From: Paraglaciecola sp. L1A13
Lineage (GTDB): Bacteria > Pseudomonadota > Gammaproteobacteria > Enterobacterales > Alteromonadaceae
Assembly: GCF_009796745.1 (NCBI RefSeq)
Contig: NZ_CP047024.1
Location: forward strand, 2,976,001-3,040,000
DNA: 64,000 bases
Direction of reading: 5' to 3'
Every line of letters starts with the position of its first letter. Position 1 is the first letter of the stretch. A program made the position numbers and the translations under genes. Shown piece by piece: positions 10,201-18,520 of the stretch. Below the pieces are notes generated by a model, which did not search any database, was not told the DNA's origin, and saw only the letters and a program-made list of their open reading frames with translations.

Positions 10201-10261
10201 CTTGATAATTAGATTGCGGGCCGGTTTCAACGTTTAAAGCAGGTAATTCAAGTTGTGCCAT
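7220..10261 (-). CDS. ydiJ: D-2-hydroxyglutarate dehydrogenase, FAD/[4Fe-4S], YdiJ type
   Basis: A roughly 1010-residue fusion of an FAD-linked oxidase (PCMH FAD-binding fold, RGGGTGTNGQS near residue 90), an FAD_oxidase_C domain, a ferredoxin-like module with CLACKACTSQCP near residue 670, and a C-terminal CCG-type cysteine domain (VGCCGMAGTFGHE). Length and order match E. coli YdiJ (1018 residues), which oxidises D-2-hydroxyglutarate to 2-oxoglutarate. An in-frame GTG at 10279 would extend the protein by six residues. I prefer the ATG at 10261 because the distance to the conserved TDNSIYQ motif is then the same as in YdiJ. It is transcribed alone, divergently from a small membrane protein gene. 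Confidence 0.88.
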   Translation of the reverse strand: MAQLELPALNVETGPQSNYQAYLSALRRSEFSGDIEFSYASRLAVATDNSIYQSLPQAVVLPKSVADLKIIGELASQYADVTFSARGGGTGTNGQSLTSGIIVDVSRHMNHILEINPQERWVKVQAGVVKDQLNDALRPYGLFFAPDLSTSNRATIGGMISTDASGQGSLVYGKTSDHVLGLTSVLVDGTLLESSPMSMEEAKQVAKINTTTGRLVRQILATCVDKREQILAKFPRMNRFLTGYDLEHALSDDLSMVDVSRVITGSEGSLVFVAEAKLNVTPISKHKALVNIKYDSFESALRHAPHMVAAQATSVETVDSNVLNLAKQDIIWHQVKDLITEVENKEVLGLNMVEYNGDSDDELQDKITQLCSKLDAALDNNEDGVIGYQITFDSVDIGKIYAMRKKSVGLLGKTKGRKKPLAFVEDTGVPPENLADFIMEFRALLDARHLNYGMFGHVDAGVLHVRPALDMCDPEQEKMIPDISNEVSALVAKYGGLLWGEHGKGYRSEYAPAFFGEELYTELRKIKSVFDPHNKMNPGKICTPYESTASLVSVAGVKRGEFDRQIPIEVRDAFEPAMSCNGNGLCFNYDTTSPMCPSSKITSDRRHSPKGRAGAMREWLRLLANHNVDVNALERNAKSQSWFKRLNNSMGKAQSTDFSHEVLEVMDGCLACKACTSQCPVSVDVPTFRARFLSLYYQRYLRPAKDYLVGNIEAMAPLMAKAPKMVNFFLKQGWMNSLIKKSVGYVDTPLLSSPSLKKQLAGHQASRFDLGTLQALSGKERAKKVLIVQDPFTSFYEADLLSDLVKLVECLGYEPILLPFKPNGKPQHVKGFLKEFAATAKDSADFLNKILPLDIPMIGVDPSLVLCYRDEYKTVLGDTRGHFEVKLVHEWLANIEFPDKGQLTEVEYAFFGHCSEKTALPESEKHWQQLFQRMGMTLTPIAVGCCGMAGTFGHEASHLDQSKGIYALSWEKAIARFNSKQILATGYSCRSQVARIEGHKPKHPLQAMLAHLS

Positions 10262-10480
10262 AATGTTCTTTATTCTCACGGTTCATCAATTGCGCGGTAT
10301 TATACAACCCATGGGCCTATAACAGCTAATACGTGTTTCGAATTAATTAGCTCTTATCCGATAAAAATAATTTAATATCCTGCATTTTTGCACAATCTTC
10401 ATACTCAGTAACAAGTGGTTTGTTGCAACTTCGGTACTTGTGACGTAAAAAGTAATGATGAAAAAAGGAATATTTAAACC

Positions 10481-10699
10481 GTGAAACAAATACGTATCGG
10501 ACTTGGCGCATTGTTGCTGCTTGCAGGCATCGTCTTATTTATCATACCTGGCTCAATGCTTTTGGTGCTGGCGGGTTTATTACTACTCAGTGTTGATGTG
10601 CCCTTGGCCAGAACATGGCTAAAGCGCTGCCAAAGCACCATGAGCCGTTCTTCGGCTAAGCTTGACCGTTTAATACTTAATCGCAAACTACGTAGTTAA
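10481..10699 (+). CDS. Small membrane protein, PGPGW-like
   Basis: A 72-residue protein starting with GTG at 10481 behind an AAAAAAGGAA ribosome-binding site. It has two closely spaced hydrophobic segments (about 7-23 and 25-42) joined by IIPGS, then a basic helical tail. The hydrophobic-PG-hydrophobic hairpin resembles the PGPGW family of small inner-membrane proteins of unknown function. The gene stands alone and ends before a strong hairpin shared with ppsA. Confidence 0.65.
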   Translation: MKQIRIGLGALLLLAGIVLFIIPGSMLLVLAGLLLLSVDVPLARTWLKRCQSTMSRSSAKLDRLILNRKLRS

Positions 10700-10770
10700 A
10701 CCCCATATTAGTGCAATTGTTACCCAGCTAAGCCAATAGCTTATACCGACATAAAAAGTATTAGAAATTA

Positions 10771-10796
10771 AAAAGGCTGTCATATGACAGCCTTTT
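10771..10796. terminator. Bidirectional rho-independent terminator
   Basis: A perfect 12-bp inverted repeat (AAAAGGCTGTCA / TGACAGCCTTTT) with a 2-base centre sits between the convergent ends of the small membrane gene and ppsA. A/T runs on both sides let it act in both directions. Confidence 0.9.
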
Positions 10797-10853
10797 ACGT
10801 GTAGGGCACTGATTTTCTTATTATTCTTGCTCAGTGGTGTATTTTAGCGCTAT

Positions 10854-13229
10854 TTACTTCGCGTGTTTTTCCCCTAAGTACAACCATGTTTCTACAACTG
10901 AATCAGGGTTTAACGATACGCTATCGATACCTTGCTCAACCAACCACGCTGCTAAGTCTTCATGATCAGATGGGCCTTGACCACATATTCCCACGTACTT
11001 GCCACGTTTTTTAGCGGCCTTAATGGCCATAGCCAATAAAACTTTTACCGCTGGGTCACGCTCGTCAAACAAATGCGCAATAACACCTGAATCACGGTCT
11101 AGGCCGAGGGTTAATTGGGTTAAATCGTTTGAGCCAATAGAGAAACCATCGAAGATGTCTAAGAACTGATCAGCCAGTAATGCATTGGACGGTAATTCAC
11201 ACATCATAATAACGCGTAAACCATTCTCCCCTTGCACTAAACCTTGCTCAGCGAGTAGTTCAATAACCTTGCGACCTTCTTCAAGCGTTCGTACGAACGG
11301 GATCATGATCTCAACGTTCGTTAAGTCCATGTCATTACGCACCCGTTTAATGGCCTCACACTCGAGTGCAAAACAATCACGGAAGTCTTCAGAAATATAA
11401 CGACTTGCCCCTCTGAATCCCAACATTGGGTTTTCTTCATCTGGCTCGTATTGGTAGCCGCCAACTAAGTTGAAGTATTCGTTAGATTTGAAATCAGACA
11501 TACGCACGATCACTTTCTTAGGTGAGAATGCAGCGCCGATAGTCGCGATCCCTTCAACCAATTTCTGCACATAATACTCAACAGGAGATTCGTATCCAGC
11601 GATCATTTCGCTTATTTCTTGTTTGAGTTCTTCAGGCTGATCATCAAAATGAAGCAACGCCTTAGGATGCACACCAATCATTCGATTGATTATAAACTCT
11701 AAACGCGCAAGGCCCACACCATCGTTAGGCAAGCGAGAAAAGTCGAATGCACGATCGGGGTTACCCACGTTCATCATCACCTTCAACGGAATTTTAGGCA
11801 TTGAATCAATTCGTGAAGTGACCACATCAAAATCAAGCACATCACCGTAAATAAAGCCTGTATCGCCTTCAGCGCATGACACAGTGAGTTTATCGCCATT
11901 TTTGATTACGTCTGTGGCGTTACCACAACCGACTACCGCCGGAATGCCTAGTTCACGCGCAATAATTGCGGCATGGCAAGTACGGCCACCACGATTAGTC
12001 ACAATCGCAGATGCCTTTTTCATAATCGGTTCCCAATCGGGGTCAGTCATATCAGTTACTAAAACATCACCCGCTTGAATTTTGTCCATCTCTTCGACAG
12101 AGCCAAGCACTTTGGCCACGCCTGCACCAATCTTATGACCGATTGAACGACCTTCACATACAACTTTCGCTTTGCCATTTAAACGGAAACGTTCAATAAC
12201 TTGCATATCTTCGCGGCTGCGAACGGTTTCTGGACGTGCTTGAACAATATAAAGTTTGCCGTCGATGCCATCTTTGGCCCACTCGATATCCATCGCACGT
12301 TTATAGTGTTTCTCAATAATTTGCGCTTGTTTCGCCAACTCAAGTACTTCGTCGTCAGTAAGCGAAAACTTCATGCTATCGGCACTATCAATGTCAACGA
12401 TTTCAACTTGCTTACCATGATTTAAGTCATCTGAGTAAATCATCTTGGTTAATTTGCTGCCAAGATTACGGCGAAGCACCGCTGGAAGACCTTTCTCTAA
12501 GGTTGGCTTATGTACATAAAATTCATCTGGGTTAACCGCACCCTGCACAACCATTTCACCCAAACCATAAGAAGAGGTAATAAATACCACGTCTTCAAAA
12601 CCGGATTCTGTATCAATGGTGAACATCACACCTGAAGCGGCGCAGTCACTGCGTACCATGCGTTGAATACCAGCAGATAATGCTACGCCTTTATGGTCGT
12701 AACCCTGGTGTACACGATAAGAAATAGCGCGGTCATTAAATAAAGAGGCATACACGTATTTGATGGCAACCATCACCGCATCAATACCTTTTACATTCAA
12801 AAAGGTTTCTTGTTGACCCGCGAATGATGCGTCTGGCATATCTTCTGCCGTTGCAGATGAACGTACTGCAAACGATGCTTCTTCACCGGCATCCCCTTGC
12901 AGAGTTTTAAACGCGGTGGTGATATCTGCTTCAAGCTCGGGTAAAAACGGTGTTTCAATAATCCACTGACGAATAGCTTTGCCTGCCTCACCTAATGCAG
13001 GAATATCGTCAACGTCTAAACTGTCGAGTAATGTGTGTATACGAGCCTCAAGGCCACTTTGCTCCAGAAAAAGATTAAACGCCGACGCTGTTGTCGCAAA
13101 ACCACCGGGTACCTGTACACCAGCATTTGAAAGATTTGAAATCATTTCGCCAAGGGATGCATTTTTACCACCGACAACACTCACGTCGCCCATACCCAAT
13201 TGCTGATACCAAAGTACATTTTCTTGCAT
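10854..13229 (-). CDS. ppsA: Phosphoenolpyruvate synthase
   Basis: A 791-residue PEP synthase, the usual length (E. coli 792). The N-terminal ATP-grasp domain begins with [12 protein letters not shown]. The central swivelling domain carries the phospho-histidine in [15 protein letters not shown] near residue 415. The C-terminal PEP/pyruvate-binding barrel ends with the conserved [10 protein letters not shown] segment. The enzyme makes PEP from pyruvate and ATP, the first step of gluconeogenesis. A GGAG ribosome-binding site precedes the ATG. It diverges from the ppsR regulator gene as in E. coli. A second PEP synthase gene begins at 63814. Confidence 0.95.
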   Translation of the reverse strand: MQENVLWYQQLGMGDVSVVGGKNASLGEMISNLSNAGVQVPGGFATTASAFNLFLEQSGLEARIHTLLDSLDVDDIPALGEAGKAIRQWIIETPFLPELEADITTAFKTLQGDAGEEASFAVRSSATAEDMPDASFAGQQETFLNVKGIDAVMVAIKYVYASLFNDRAISYRVHQGYDHKGVALSAGIQRMVRSDCAASGVMFTIDTESGFEDVVFITSSYGLGEMVVQGAVNPDEFYVHKPTLEKGLPAVLRRNLGSKLTKMIYSDDLNHGKQVEIVDIDSADSMKFSLTDDEVLELAKQAQIIEKHYKRAMDIEWAKDGIDGKLYIVQARPETVRSREDMQVIERFRLNGKAKVVCEGRSIGHKIGAGVAKVLGSVEEMDKIQAGDVLVTDMTDPDWEPIMKKASAIVTNRGGRTCHAAIIARELGIPAVVGCGNATDVIKNGDKLTVSCAEGDTGFIYGDVLDFDVVTSRIDSMPKIPLKVMMNVGNPDRAFDFSRLPNDGVGLARLEFIINRMIGVHPKALLHFDDQPEELKQEISEMIAGYESPVEYYVQKLVEGIATIGAAFSPKKVIVRMSDFKSNEYFNLVGGYQYEPDEENPMLGFRGASRYISEDFRDCFALECEAIKRVRNDMDLTNVEIMIPFVRTLEEGRKVIELLAEQGLVQGENGLRVIMMCELPSNALLADQFLDIFDGFSIGSNDLTQLTLGLDRDSGVIAHLFDERDPAVKVLLAMAIKAAKKRGKYVGICGQGPSDHEDLAAWLVEQGIDSVSLNPDSVVETWLYLGEKHAK

Positions 13230-13440
13230 TTAATTCGTCTCCAAGATGAACTCAATTGTGTAAGCTGCCAACAATGACAACCCCAGATAGTTAGTCAAAA
13301 TGATGCTCGCAATACACTAAAAAAAATTATATTTCTCAAGCGCCTAGCTTTTTACGAGAAGGATTTTAGAATGCACTCTAGTGGAAAGTAAAATTTAATT
13401 TCTTTCTGTAATTATATTACTACATTGTTAAGGAAATGTT

Positions 13441-14253
13441 ATGCGAACGGCTTATTATATTTCAGATGGCACGGCGATTACTTCAGAGGTGTTTGGCCAC
13501 GCATTGCTGTCATTATTCACGATAGAGTTCGAACATATCACCGTTCCCTTCGTCGAAACAGTGGAGCATGCGCAACAAGTTGTTAAAAAAATATCTGAAA
13601 GTTTTCAAGATGACGGTCAGCGCCCTCTGGTGTTTTACACCATCGTAAATATCGATGTGCGCAAAATAATCTCTAAATCAGTCGGTATTAACTACAATTT
13701 TCTCGACCAATTTGTTGCCCCATTAGAAATCATATTAGGTGTACCATCTAAGCCAGAAAAACATCGTACGCATAGTATTCACGAAAAGAATTATGACATC
13801 AGAATCGAAGCGGTGAATTACGCCTTGGCAAATGACGATGGCTCAAATTTACGTGACTACGGAGAAGCCGATATTATTTTGGTCGGCGTGTCCCGCTCGG
13901 GCAAAACCCCCACTAGCTTATATTTAGCGCTGCAATATGGGATCAAAGCCGCAAATTACCCATTTACTGAAGAAGATATGGGCGATATTCTTAAAATGCC
14001 TCCGGCCCTAAAGCTTTTCAAAGACAAGTTGTTTGGCTTAACCATAGAAGCCCAGCGTCTGCATCAAATTCGCTCAGAACGTCGTGCAAACAGCCAGTAT
14101 GCTTCGTTAAAACAGTGTCGTATGGAATTACGCGAAGTCGAAAACCTCTATCGCAAAGAGAAAATCCCATTTTTAAACAGTACTTTTTATTCAATTGAAG
14201 AAATTTCAGCCAAAATACTTGCCACAACAGGCTTACAACGTAAAAAACACTAA
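13441..14253 (+). CDS. ppsR: PEP synthase regulatory kinase/pyrophosphorylase (DUF299)
   Basis: This 270-residue protein matches the DUF299/PSRP family across its length, starting with the typical RTAYYISDGTAIT and carrying a P-loop GVSRSGKT at about residues 149-156. The family phosphorylates PEP synthase with ADP on the threonine next to the catalytic histidine and also removes that phosphate with Pi, so it switches the enzyme off and on. The 211-bp divergent spacing from ppsA supports the assignment. The ribosome-binding site AAGGAA is well placed. Confidence 0.93.
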   Translation: MRTAYYISDGTAITSEVFGHALLSLFTIEFEHITVPFVETVEHAQQVVKKISESFQDDGQRPLVFYTIVNIDVRKIISKSVGINYNFLDQFVAPLEIILGVPSKPEKHRTHSIHEKNYDIRIEAVNYALANDDGSNLRDYGEADIILVGVSRSGKTPTSLYLALQYGIKAANYPFTEEDMGDILKMPPALKLFKDKLFGLTIEAQRLHQIRSERRANSQYASLKQCRMELREVENLYRKEKIPFLNSTFYSIEEISAKILATTGLQRKKH

Positions 14254-14497
14254 CCAATCAACGTGTCGCGTGCATCAGTAAACAACCAAGCAAATTGCCT
14301 AGCTGTTCACTCATAAACACCTTCGCCATGCACGTTATTGAATAAAGGTCTTAATGCTTGTCGTCTCCTACCTCGACGATCTGCATTATTGCCTCGGTTA
14401 AGCTTGCTAAAATCATGTAACAATTATCCCCCTTTAGTGACTTGATTTGCCTTAAACAAGGGGTAAGCTGGGCACAGATTTTATAAAAGGCCTGTCT

Positions 14498-15181
14498 ATG
14501 TTTACGCATTTCTCCCCTTCGCTATTCACATTTTTACAAGAATTAGAGAAGCACAATGACCGCGAATGGTTCAATGATAATAAGCAGCGCTATGAAGATT
14601 TAGTTCGCGGCCCGGTACTCGAATTTATCAGTGAAATGCAAAATTGGATCCCGATGATTTCACCGCACTATGAGGCTTCGCCGAAAAAAGTAGGTGGCTC
14701 GCTGATGCGGGTATACCGAGACGTACGCTTCTCTAAAGACAAATCTCCTTATAAAACCAACGTGGGTATTCAATTTCGTCATGAAATTGGCAAAGACGTG
14801 CACTCACCTGGTTTTTACTTTCATATTTCGACTCATGAAATATTCTTAGCTGTGGGCACTTGGCATCCGCAACCCGATGCACTGCGAGCCATTCGAGAAC
14901 ACATTCAACGTAAACCGGCAGTTTATCAAGATGCCATTGAACACAAACCGTTTACCGAGTATTACCATTTAGCAGGTGACACACTCACGCGCCCGCCTAA
15001 AGGTTATGACACTGAATCACCGATGATTGAAGAAATTAAACGTAAAGATTTTATTGCCATGTGCCCGTTGACCAAAGAACAACTATTAACAGGCAATGTG
15101 TGTGAATTGGCCGCTACTCGATATGGTCGAGCACAGCCGTTACAGAAGTTTTTATGTGATGCGTTAGGGTTACGTTTTTAA
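14498..15181 (+). CDS. DUF2461 / TIGR02453 family protein
   Basis: A 227-residue protein with the family's opening pattern (FLQELEKHNDREWFNDNKQRYE) and the RVYRDVRFSKDKSPYKTN segment that is most conserved in DUF2461. No catalytic function is established for this widespread family. The gene stands alone, with AAAGG 8 bases before the ATG, and converges on rnfH. Confidence 0.85.
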   Translation: MFTHFSPSLFTFLQELEKHNDREWFNDNKQRYEDLVRGPVLEFISEMQNWIPMISPHYEASPKKVGGSLMRVYRDVRFSKDKSPYKTNVGIQFRHEIGKDVHSPGFYFHISTHEIFLAVGTWHPQPDALRAIREHIQRKPAVYQDAIEHKPFTEYYHLAGDTLTRPPKGYDTESPMIEEIKRKDFIAMCPLTKEQLLTGNVCELAATRYGRAQPLQKFLCDALGLRF

Positions 15182-15240
15182 TTGATAGGCGAATAAGCTT
15201 CGTTTAATCCCTGAGACTGAAAAACAACCTTTTAGTCGCC

Positions 15241-15567
15241 TTAGGCACGACCGCCCGTAATCTTATTCGCTCGCCCTTCATCCTTGGCTTTTTCAGCTCG
15301 TCGACGCCGTGCTTCTTTCGGGTCGGCAATTAAAGGCCGATAAATTTCAATACGATCACCGTCTTGAGGCACATCCGTTAATTTGCAGGTGCGATTCCAG
15401 ATACCGACTTTATTTTTGCTTAAATCAATATCATCGAAGCGTTGCATTATACCAGAGGCGTTAATCGCTTCTTCTACGGTATGCCCACGTTCTACTACGA
15501 CCTCTAATAACGCTTGTTGACCAGGTAGCCCGTACGCCACTTCAAGGTTTATTTGCTTGTCACTCAT
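15241..15567 (-). CDS. rnfH: RnfH family ubiquitin-fold protein
   Basis: A 108-residue protein of the RnfH (UPF0125) family. It is recognised by the beta-grasp-like pattern VEVAYGLPxQQ near the N-terminus, VGIWNR in the middle, [11 protein letters not shown], and the basic C-terminal [14 protein letters not shown]. The ATG overlaps the ratA stop codon (TAATG), the standard ratA-rnfH pairing in gammaproteobacteria. Its exact role is unsettled; the name comes from an occasional link to Rnf electron transport genes. Confidence 0.88.
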   Translation of the reverse strand: MSDKQINLEVAYGLPGQQALLEVVVERGHTVEEAINASGIMQRFDDIDLSKNKVGIWNRTCKLTDVPQDGDRIEIYRPLIADPKEARRRRAEKAKDEGRANKITGGRA

Positions 15568-15995
15568 TAATAAATCTCTTTTGCTCGCTTAGTAAAGGCA
15601 ACCACCATATTAGACGCTATTGAATTAAATATTCGTCCAAACGCCATTTCCACTAAGCGACTGGAAAAAGAGAAATCTAAATTCAATTCAATTTTACACG
15701 CACTCTCTGTCAGTGGCTTGAATGTCCAGCCGCCACGAAGCTCAGAAAAGGGTCCATCGACTAAGTGCATTTTAATGTACTGGCCACGTGCTAATTCATT
15801 GCGCGTAGTAAACCATTGCTTTATGCCTGCTTTGGATATAAGTAACGATGCCTCCATGCTTTGTGGTGTTTCATCAAGCACCTTAGTTTGCGCGCAACCA
15901 GGTAAAAATTCAGGGTAACGCTGCACGTCATTTATTAAATCAAACATCGATTCAGCACTAAAAGCCACCAAGGCACTACGGGTCACATTAGCCAT
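15567..15995 (-). CDS. ratA: SRPBCC/START-domain protein, RatA / coenzyme Q-binding family
   Basis: About 142 residues forming one polyketide-cyclase/Coq10-type lipid-binding fold, with the family patterns [18 protein letters not shown] and [18 protein letters not shown]. Known relatives are called RatA (reported to interfere with 70S ribosome formation) or Coq10-like ubiquinone-binding proteins; sequence alone does not decide which. The ATG at 15995 is preferred over an upstream TTG because GGGGAA lies just before it. It diverges from smpB, as in E. coli. Confidence 0.87.
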   Translation of the reverse strand: MANVTRSALVAFSAESMFDLINDVQRYPEFLPGCAQTKVLDETPQSMEASLLISKAGIKQWFTTRNELARGQYIKMHLVDGPFSELRGGWTFKPLTESACKIELNLDFSFSSRLVEMAFGRIFNSIASNMVVAFTKRAKEIY

Positions 15996-16084
15996 CAATT
16001 CCCCTTGAATTGAGTAAGTCTGTTTTTATAAGCGCAAAATTCTAGCATAAAATCATATATCTATTTCAATATCAGTGATTTTTG

Positions 16085-16112
16085 TTGTACCGCGAATAAC
16101 AACCATTATAAT
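16085..16112 (+). promoter_or_regulatory. Predicted sigma-70 promoter of smpB
   Basis: TTGTAC at 16085-16090, a 16-base spacer and a perfect TATAAT at 16107-16112. The expected start of transcription, 7-9 bases further on, falls at or within a base or two of the smpB ATG at 16121, which would leave almost no leader. Confidence 0.7.
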
Positions 16113-16120
16113 ACTTCCCC

Positions 16121-16600
16121 ATGAATAGAAAGAAGTCAAAATCAGCCACAAGCAATACCATCGCTTTAAATAAGAAGGCACGGCACGATTATATCTTGCA
16201 AGATAAAATCGAAGCGGGCGTCGAATTACAAGGATGGGAAGTCAAAAGCATTCGTTCTGGGAAAGTAAATTTATCAGACAGCTACGTTACCCTTCACAAA
16301 GGCGAAGCCTTTTTAATTGGTAGTACCATTCAACCTCTCAACCAAGCATCAAGTCACGTGGTGTGCGAACCCATTCGCCGACGCAAACTACTGCTTAAAA
16401 AGCGCGAACTCGACAAGCTAATTGGCTCAGTTGAACGCCAAGGTTTTTCAATACTCGCTACCGCCATGTATTGGAAGAAAAACTGGGTAAAAGTCGAAAT
16501 TTACCTAGGTAAAGGTAAGCACGAGCATGACAAACGTGATGCCGTTAAAGACCGAGACTGGGCAAGAGATAAAGAACGTATGATGAAACATAAAGTCTAG
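16121..16600 (+). CDS. smpB: SsrA-binding protein SmpB
   Basis: A 159-residue SmpB with the family's [11 protein letters not shown] opening, [20 protein letters not shown], and the basic C-terminal [17 protein letters not shown] tail that inserts in the ribosomal mRNA channel. It binds tmRNA and delivers it to stalled ribosomes. N-terminal alignment by eye with E. coli SmpB fixes the ATG at 16121. There is no Shine-Dalgarno before it, only CCCC, and a strong promoter ends 8 bases upstream. The partner RNA gene ssrA lies 350 bp downstream. Confidence 0.95.
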   Translation: MNRKKSKSATSNTIALNKKARHDYILQDKIEAGVELQGWEVKSIRSGKVNLSDSYVTLHKGEAFLIGSTIQPLNQASSHVVCEPIRRRKLLLKKRELDKLIGSVERQGFSILATAMYWKKNWVKVEIYLGKGKHEHDKRDAVKDRDWARDKERMMKHKV

Positions 16601-16624
16601 GCTGAGTGTTTTAATCAATATAAG

Positions 16625-16650
16625 AAGGCGCCTTAGCGCCTTTTATTTTT
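16625..16650 (+). terminator. Rho-independent terminator of smpB
   Basis: AAGGCGC / GCGCCTT stem with a CTTA loop followed by a T-rich tail, starting 25 bases after the smpB stop codon. Confidence 0.85.
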
Positions 16651-16911
16651 GGTTTATAGGCAAAACCTTCGTCTTTCCTAGTTGGGTGAATATAAATGTC
16701 AATCAACCCCAAAAGATAAGCGCGATCCTGATGCAAATTCAGCGTTAACCGGTGCATTAAATCTGCTTGCAAATTTACCTATTTACCCTATCGAGCAACA
16801 ACTGGGCAAATCGCCCGTGTTTGCCTGTACAATCTTTAATCAAGCAGTGAGAACGAGCGAATTATTCGCGATTTTGCCTACGCATAGTAGTGATTTCCTC
16901 CGAGCCTGTGT

Positions 16912-16917
16912 TACAAT
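16912..16917 (+). promoter_or_regulatory. Predicted -10 box of the ssrA promoter
   Basis: TACAAT lies 35 bases upstream of the mature tmRNA 5' end. No good -35 box is seen at the ideal distance. The transcript would carry a short leader with a GTTGGT/ACCAAC hairpin, to be removed by RNase P. Confidence 0.5.
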
Positions 16918-16951
16918 GCTCGGCGTTGGTAGTTTGCAACCAACACGCTTT

Positions 16952-17308
16952 GGGGCTGATATTGGATTCGACAAGATTCTTGAGGCTTTAGGTGCATGCA
17001 GAGGAGCGGTTTGCCTCTATAAAAGCCGCATTTAAATAGTCGCAAACGACGAAAACTACGCACTAGCCGCTTAATAACCGGCAGTGCCCTTCCACTCATA
17101 CTCTTTCTGCTAGTAGAGGTTCGGAAGGTCATCCCAGCAGGATAGCGAGGGAACCTTGTCTAAGGGTGAACCGCGAAATAGTATTAGGCCCGCTATGAGA
17201 AATCCTGTCTGCCGGAGTTCGAATTAGTTAAATAAAAGACAGAATAAGCATGTAGTACCGACGGTTAACGTTTTTTGGACGCGGGTTCAACTCCCGCCAG
17301 CTCCACCA
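16952..17308 (+). ncRNA. ssrA: Transfer-messenger RNA (tmRNA)
   Basis: The 357-base gene starts with GGGGCTGATATTGGATTCGA and ends with the T-arm GGGTTCAACTCCC and an encoded CCA. The two ends pair to form the alanine tRNA-like acceptor stem (GGGGCTG / CAGCTCC with a G-U pair). The tag reading frame lies at 17042-17074, followed by pseudoknot sequences. Length is close to E. coli (363). It rescues stalled ribosomes together with SmpB, encoded just upstream. An intrinsic terminator follows immediately, and no sign of an integrated element is seen at its 3' end. Confidence 0.97.
17042..17074 (+). other. tmRNA proteolysis-tag reading frame
   Basis: Resume codon GCA at 17042-17044, then codons for ANDENYALAA and two stop codons (TAATAA). 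This gives the tag (A)ANDENYALAA, the same as in E. coli, whose LAA end is read by ClpXP-type proteases. Confidence 0.93.
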
Positions 17309-17314
17309 CATTTA

Positions 17315-17347
17315 GCCCCTAACTTTTAAAAAGTTAGGGGCTTTTTT
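17315..17347 (+). terminator. Rho-independent terminator of ssrA
   Basis: An 11-bp perfect stem, GCCCCTAACTT / AAGTTAGGGGC, with a short AT loop and six T residues, starting 6 bases after the encoded CCA. Confidence 0.95.
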
Positions 17348-17547
17348 ATGTCTGGGTATCCACAAATTGTCCACAGATTAAAAATATCAAACCATGCTCT
17401 GCTGTTGAAGGTAGTTGTTTTGCAGCGATAAACGTAACGACGAGAAGTGACTTATGAGTTCGAGGAATAACACTTGAACGACTTAGTAATTACTTAGCCT
17501 TACGAAAGCTATGCATCCAATTATCAAAATAAAATCGAATTAGATGA

Positions 17548-17970
17548 CTAACCGTTACCCGCTTTATTGGAATTCATATTTGCTGGTGTGGATACCTTTT
17601 TCAACCAAGTTTCCCCTTCATCTACGTTGGTGAAATACCTTACTTCGACATTTGTAAATACTCGATTAGTCTTTTCAAGAAGAGATTGCTGAATTGCGGT
17701 TTTGTATACGATGGCTAAATACTTTAAATTATTAGCATCCAACCAAACATTTAATTCCAATACATAGGGATGAATTTCAGGAGTGGCGAGCTCCCATTCA
17801 GTAAGATCGCATAAACTCGACCAATGATGACTTTTTATGCTACTAACAATTTCCTTGGTTTCTTTACTCCAACGAATGGCAGTTTGGTAATTCCAAGCGT
17901 CATAAGCTCTAAGTGTAAGGATATTGCCAGTTAATTCTAGTTCAAACGAACCATGTTCAATCATTTTCAC
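17548..17970 (-). CDS. Conserved hypothetical protein, STAS/SpoIIAA-like
   Basis: A 140-residue soluble protein without a signal peptide. The opening (HGSFELELTGNILTLRAYDAWN) followed by alternating helices and strands (WSSLCDLTEWELATPEIHPYVLELNVWL) resembles SpoIIAA/STAS-like proteins seen in marine Alteromonadales and Vibrio. I infer the fold from pattern only. No catalytic motif is visible. It is a single-gene unit just downstream of ssrA, pointing back towards it. Confidence 0.6.
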   Translation of the reverse strand: MKMIEHGSFELELTGNILTLRAYDAWNYQTAIRWSKETKEIVSSIKSHHWSSLCDLTEWELATPEIHPYVLELNVWLDANNLKYLAIVYKTAIQQSLLEKTNRVFTNVEVRYFTNVDEGETWLKKVSTPANMNSNKAGNG

Positions 17971-18520
17971 CCTTATACGGTAAAGTTGACTACAACTGTG
18001 ACGTAGCTTTATTGAAAATTCTAACTTTCACTAGATACAATATGCACACAGATTAATACTATTCACACGATATAGCTATTCTATAGATACGCACGCAAAC
18101 CCAGTAGGATCAGCAACCAGTGAAAAATTTTTACTATCGAAAGGTAGAAGAAATGTTAGTCATTAATTAAAATCAACGTGCATCTAAGTGTCAACAGTAA
18201 AAGGTATACCTCATAAAAGGCTGAAACGTGTTTAGAACATTCTCGGTCATTCAGTAATACATAACTAATTACACAACTAGTGGATCGTTTAGTAACTATC
18301 TCTAGCCCTGTCCTTGTAAACTCTTATATAAAGTAAAGCAGCCTACCTAATTATAAATGTTAATGATTCGTGTTAAAAACTTGCGGTTAGTTGCTTGTCA
18401 TTCTGTTTAATATAAATTATCTACAAAAACGTACAGGCGCTTTTACTGCGAAAATGAATCGCAAAAAGATGTGAGTCGCGAATAGTTATCGTGCATATGA
18501 TGCAAAGTGAAGAGTATTTG
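17971..18520. other. AT-rich intergenic region
   Basis: A region of about 550 bp between divergent genes with no convincing reading frame, hairpin or repeat. It includes the region upstream of the histidine kinase. An in-frame extension of that kinase to a GTG at 18491 is possible. Confidence 0.4.

Noticed and set aside
16682..17035. 117-codon open frame upstream of and into ssrA
   Set aside because: It runs through the ssrA promoter and the 5' part of the tmRNA, has no ribosome-binding site or recognisable family, and is explained by the RNA gene.
16952..17347. Genomic island inserted at the 3' end of ssrA
   Set aside because: ssrA is a common integration site, but here a terminator follows directly, no integrase gene follows, and no repeat of the ssrA end was noticed downstream.
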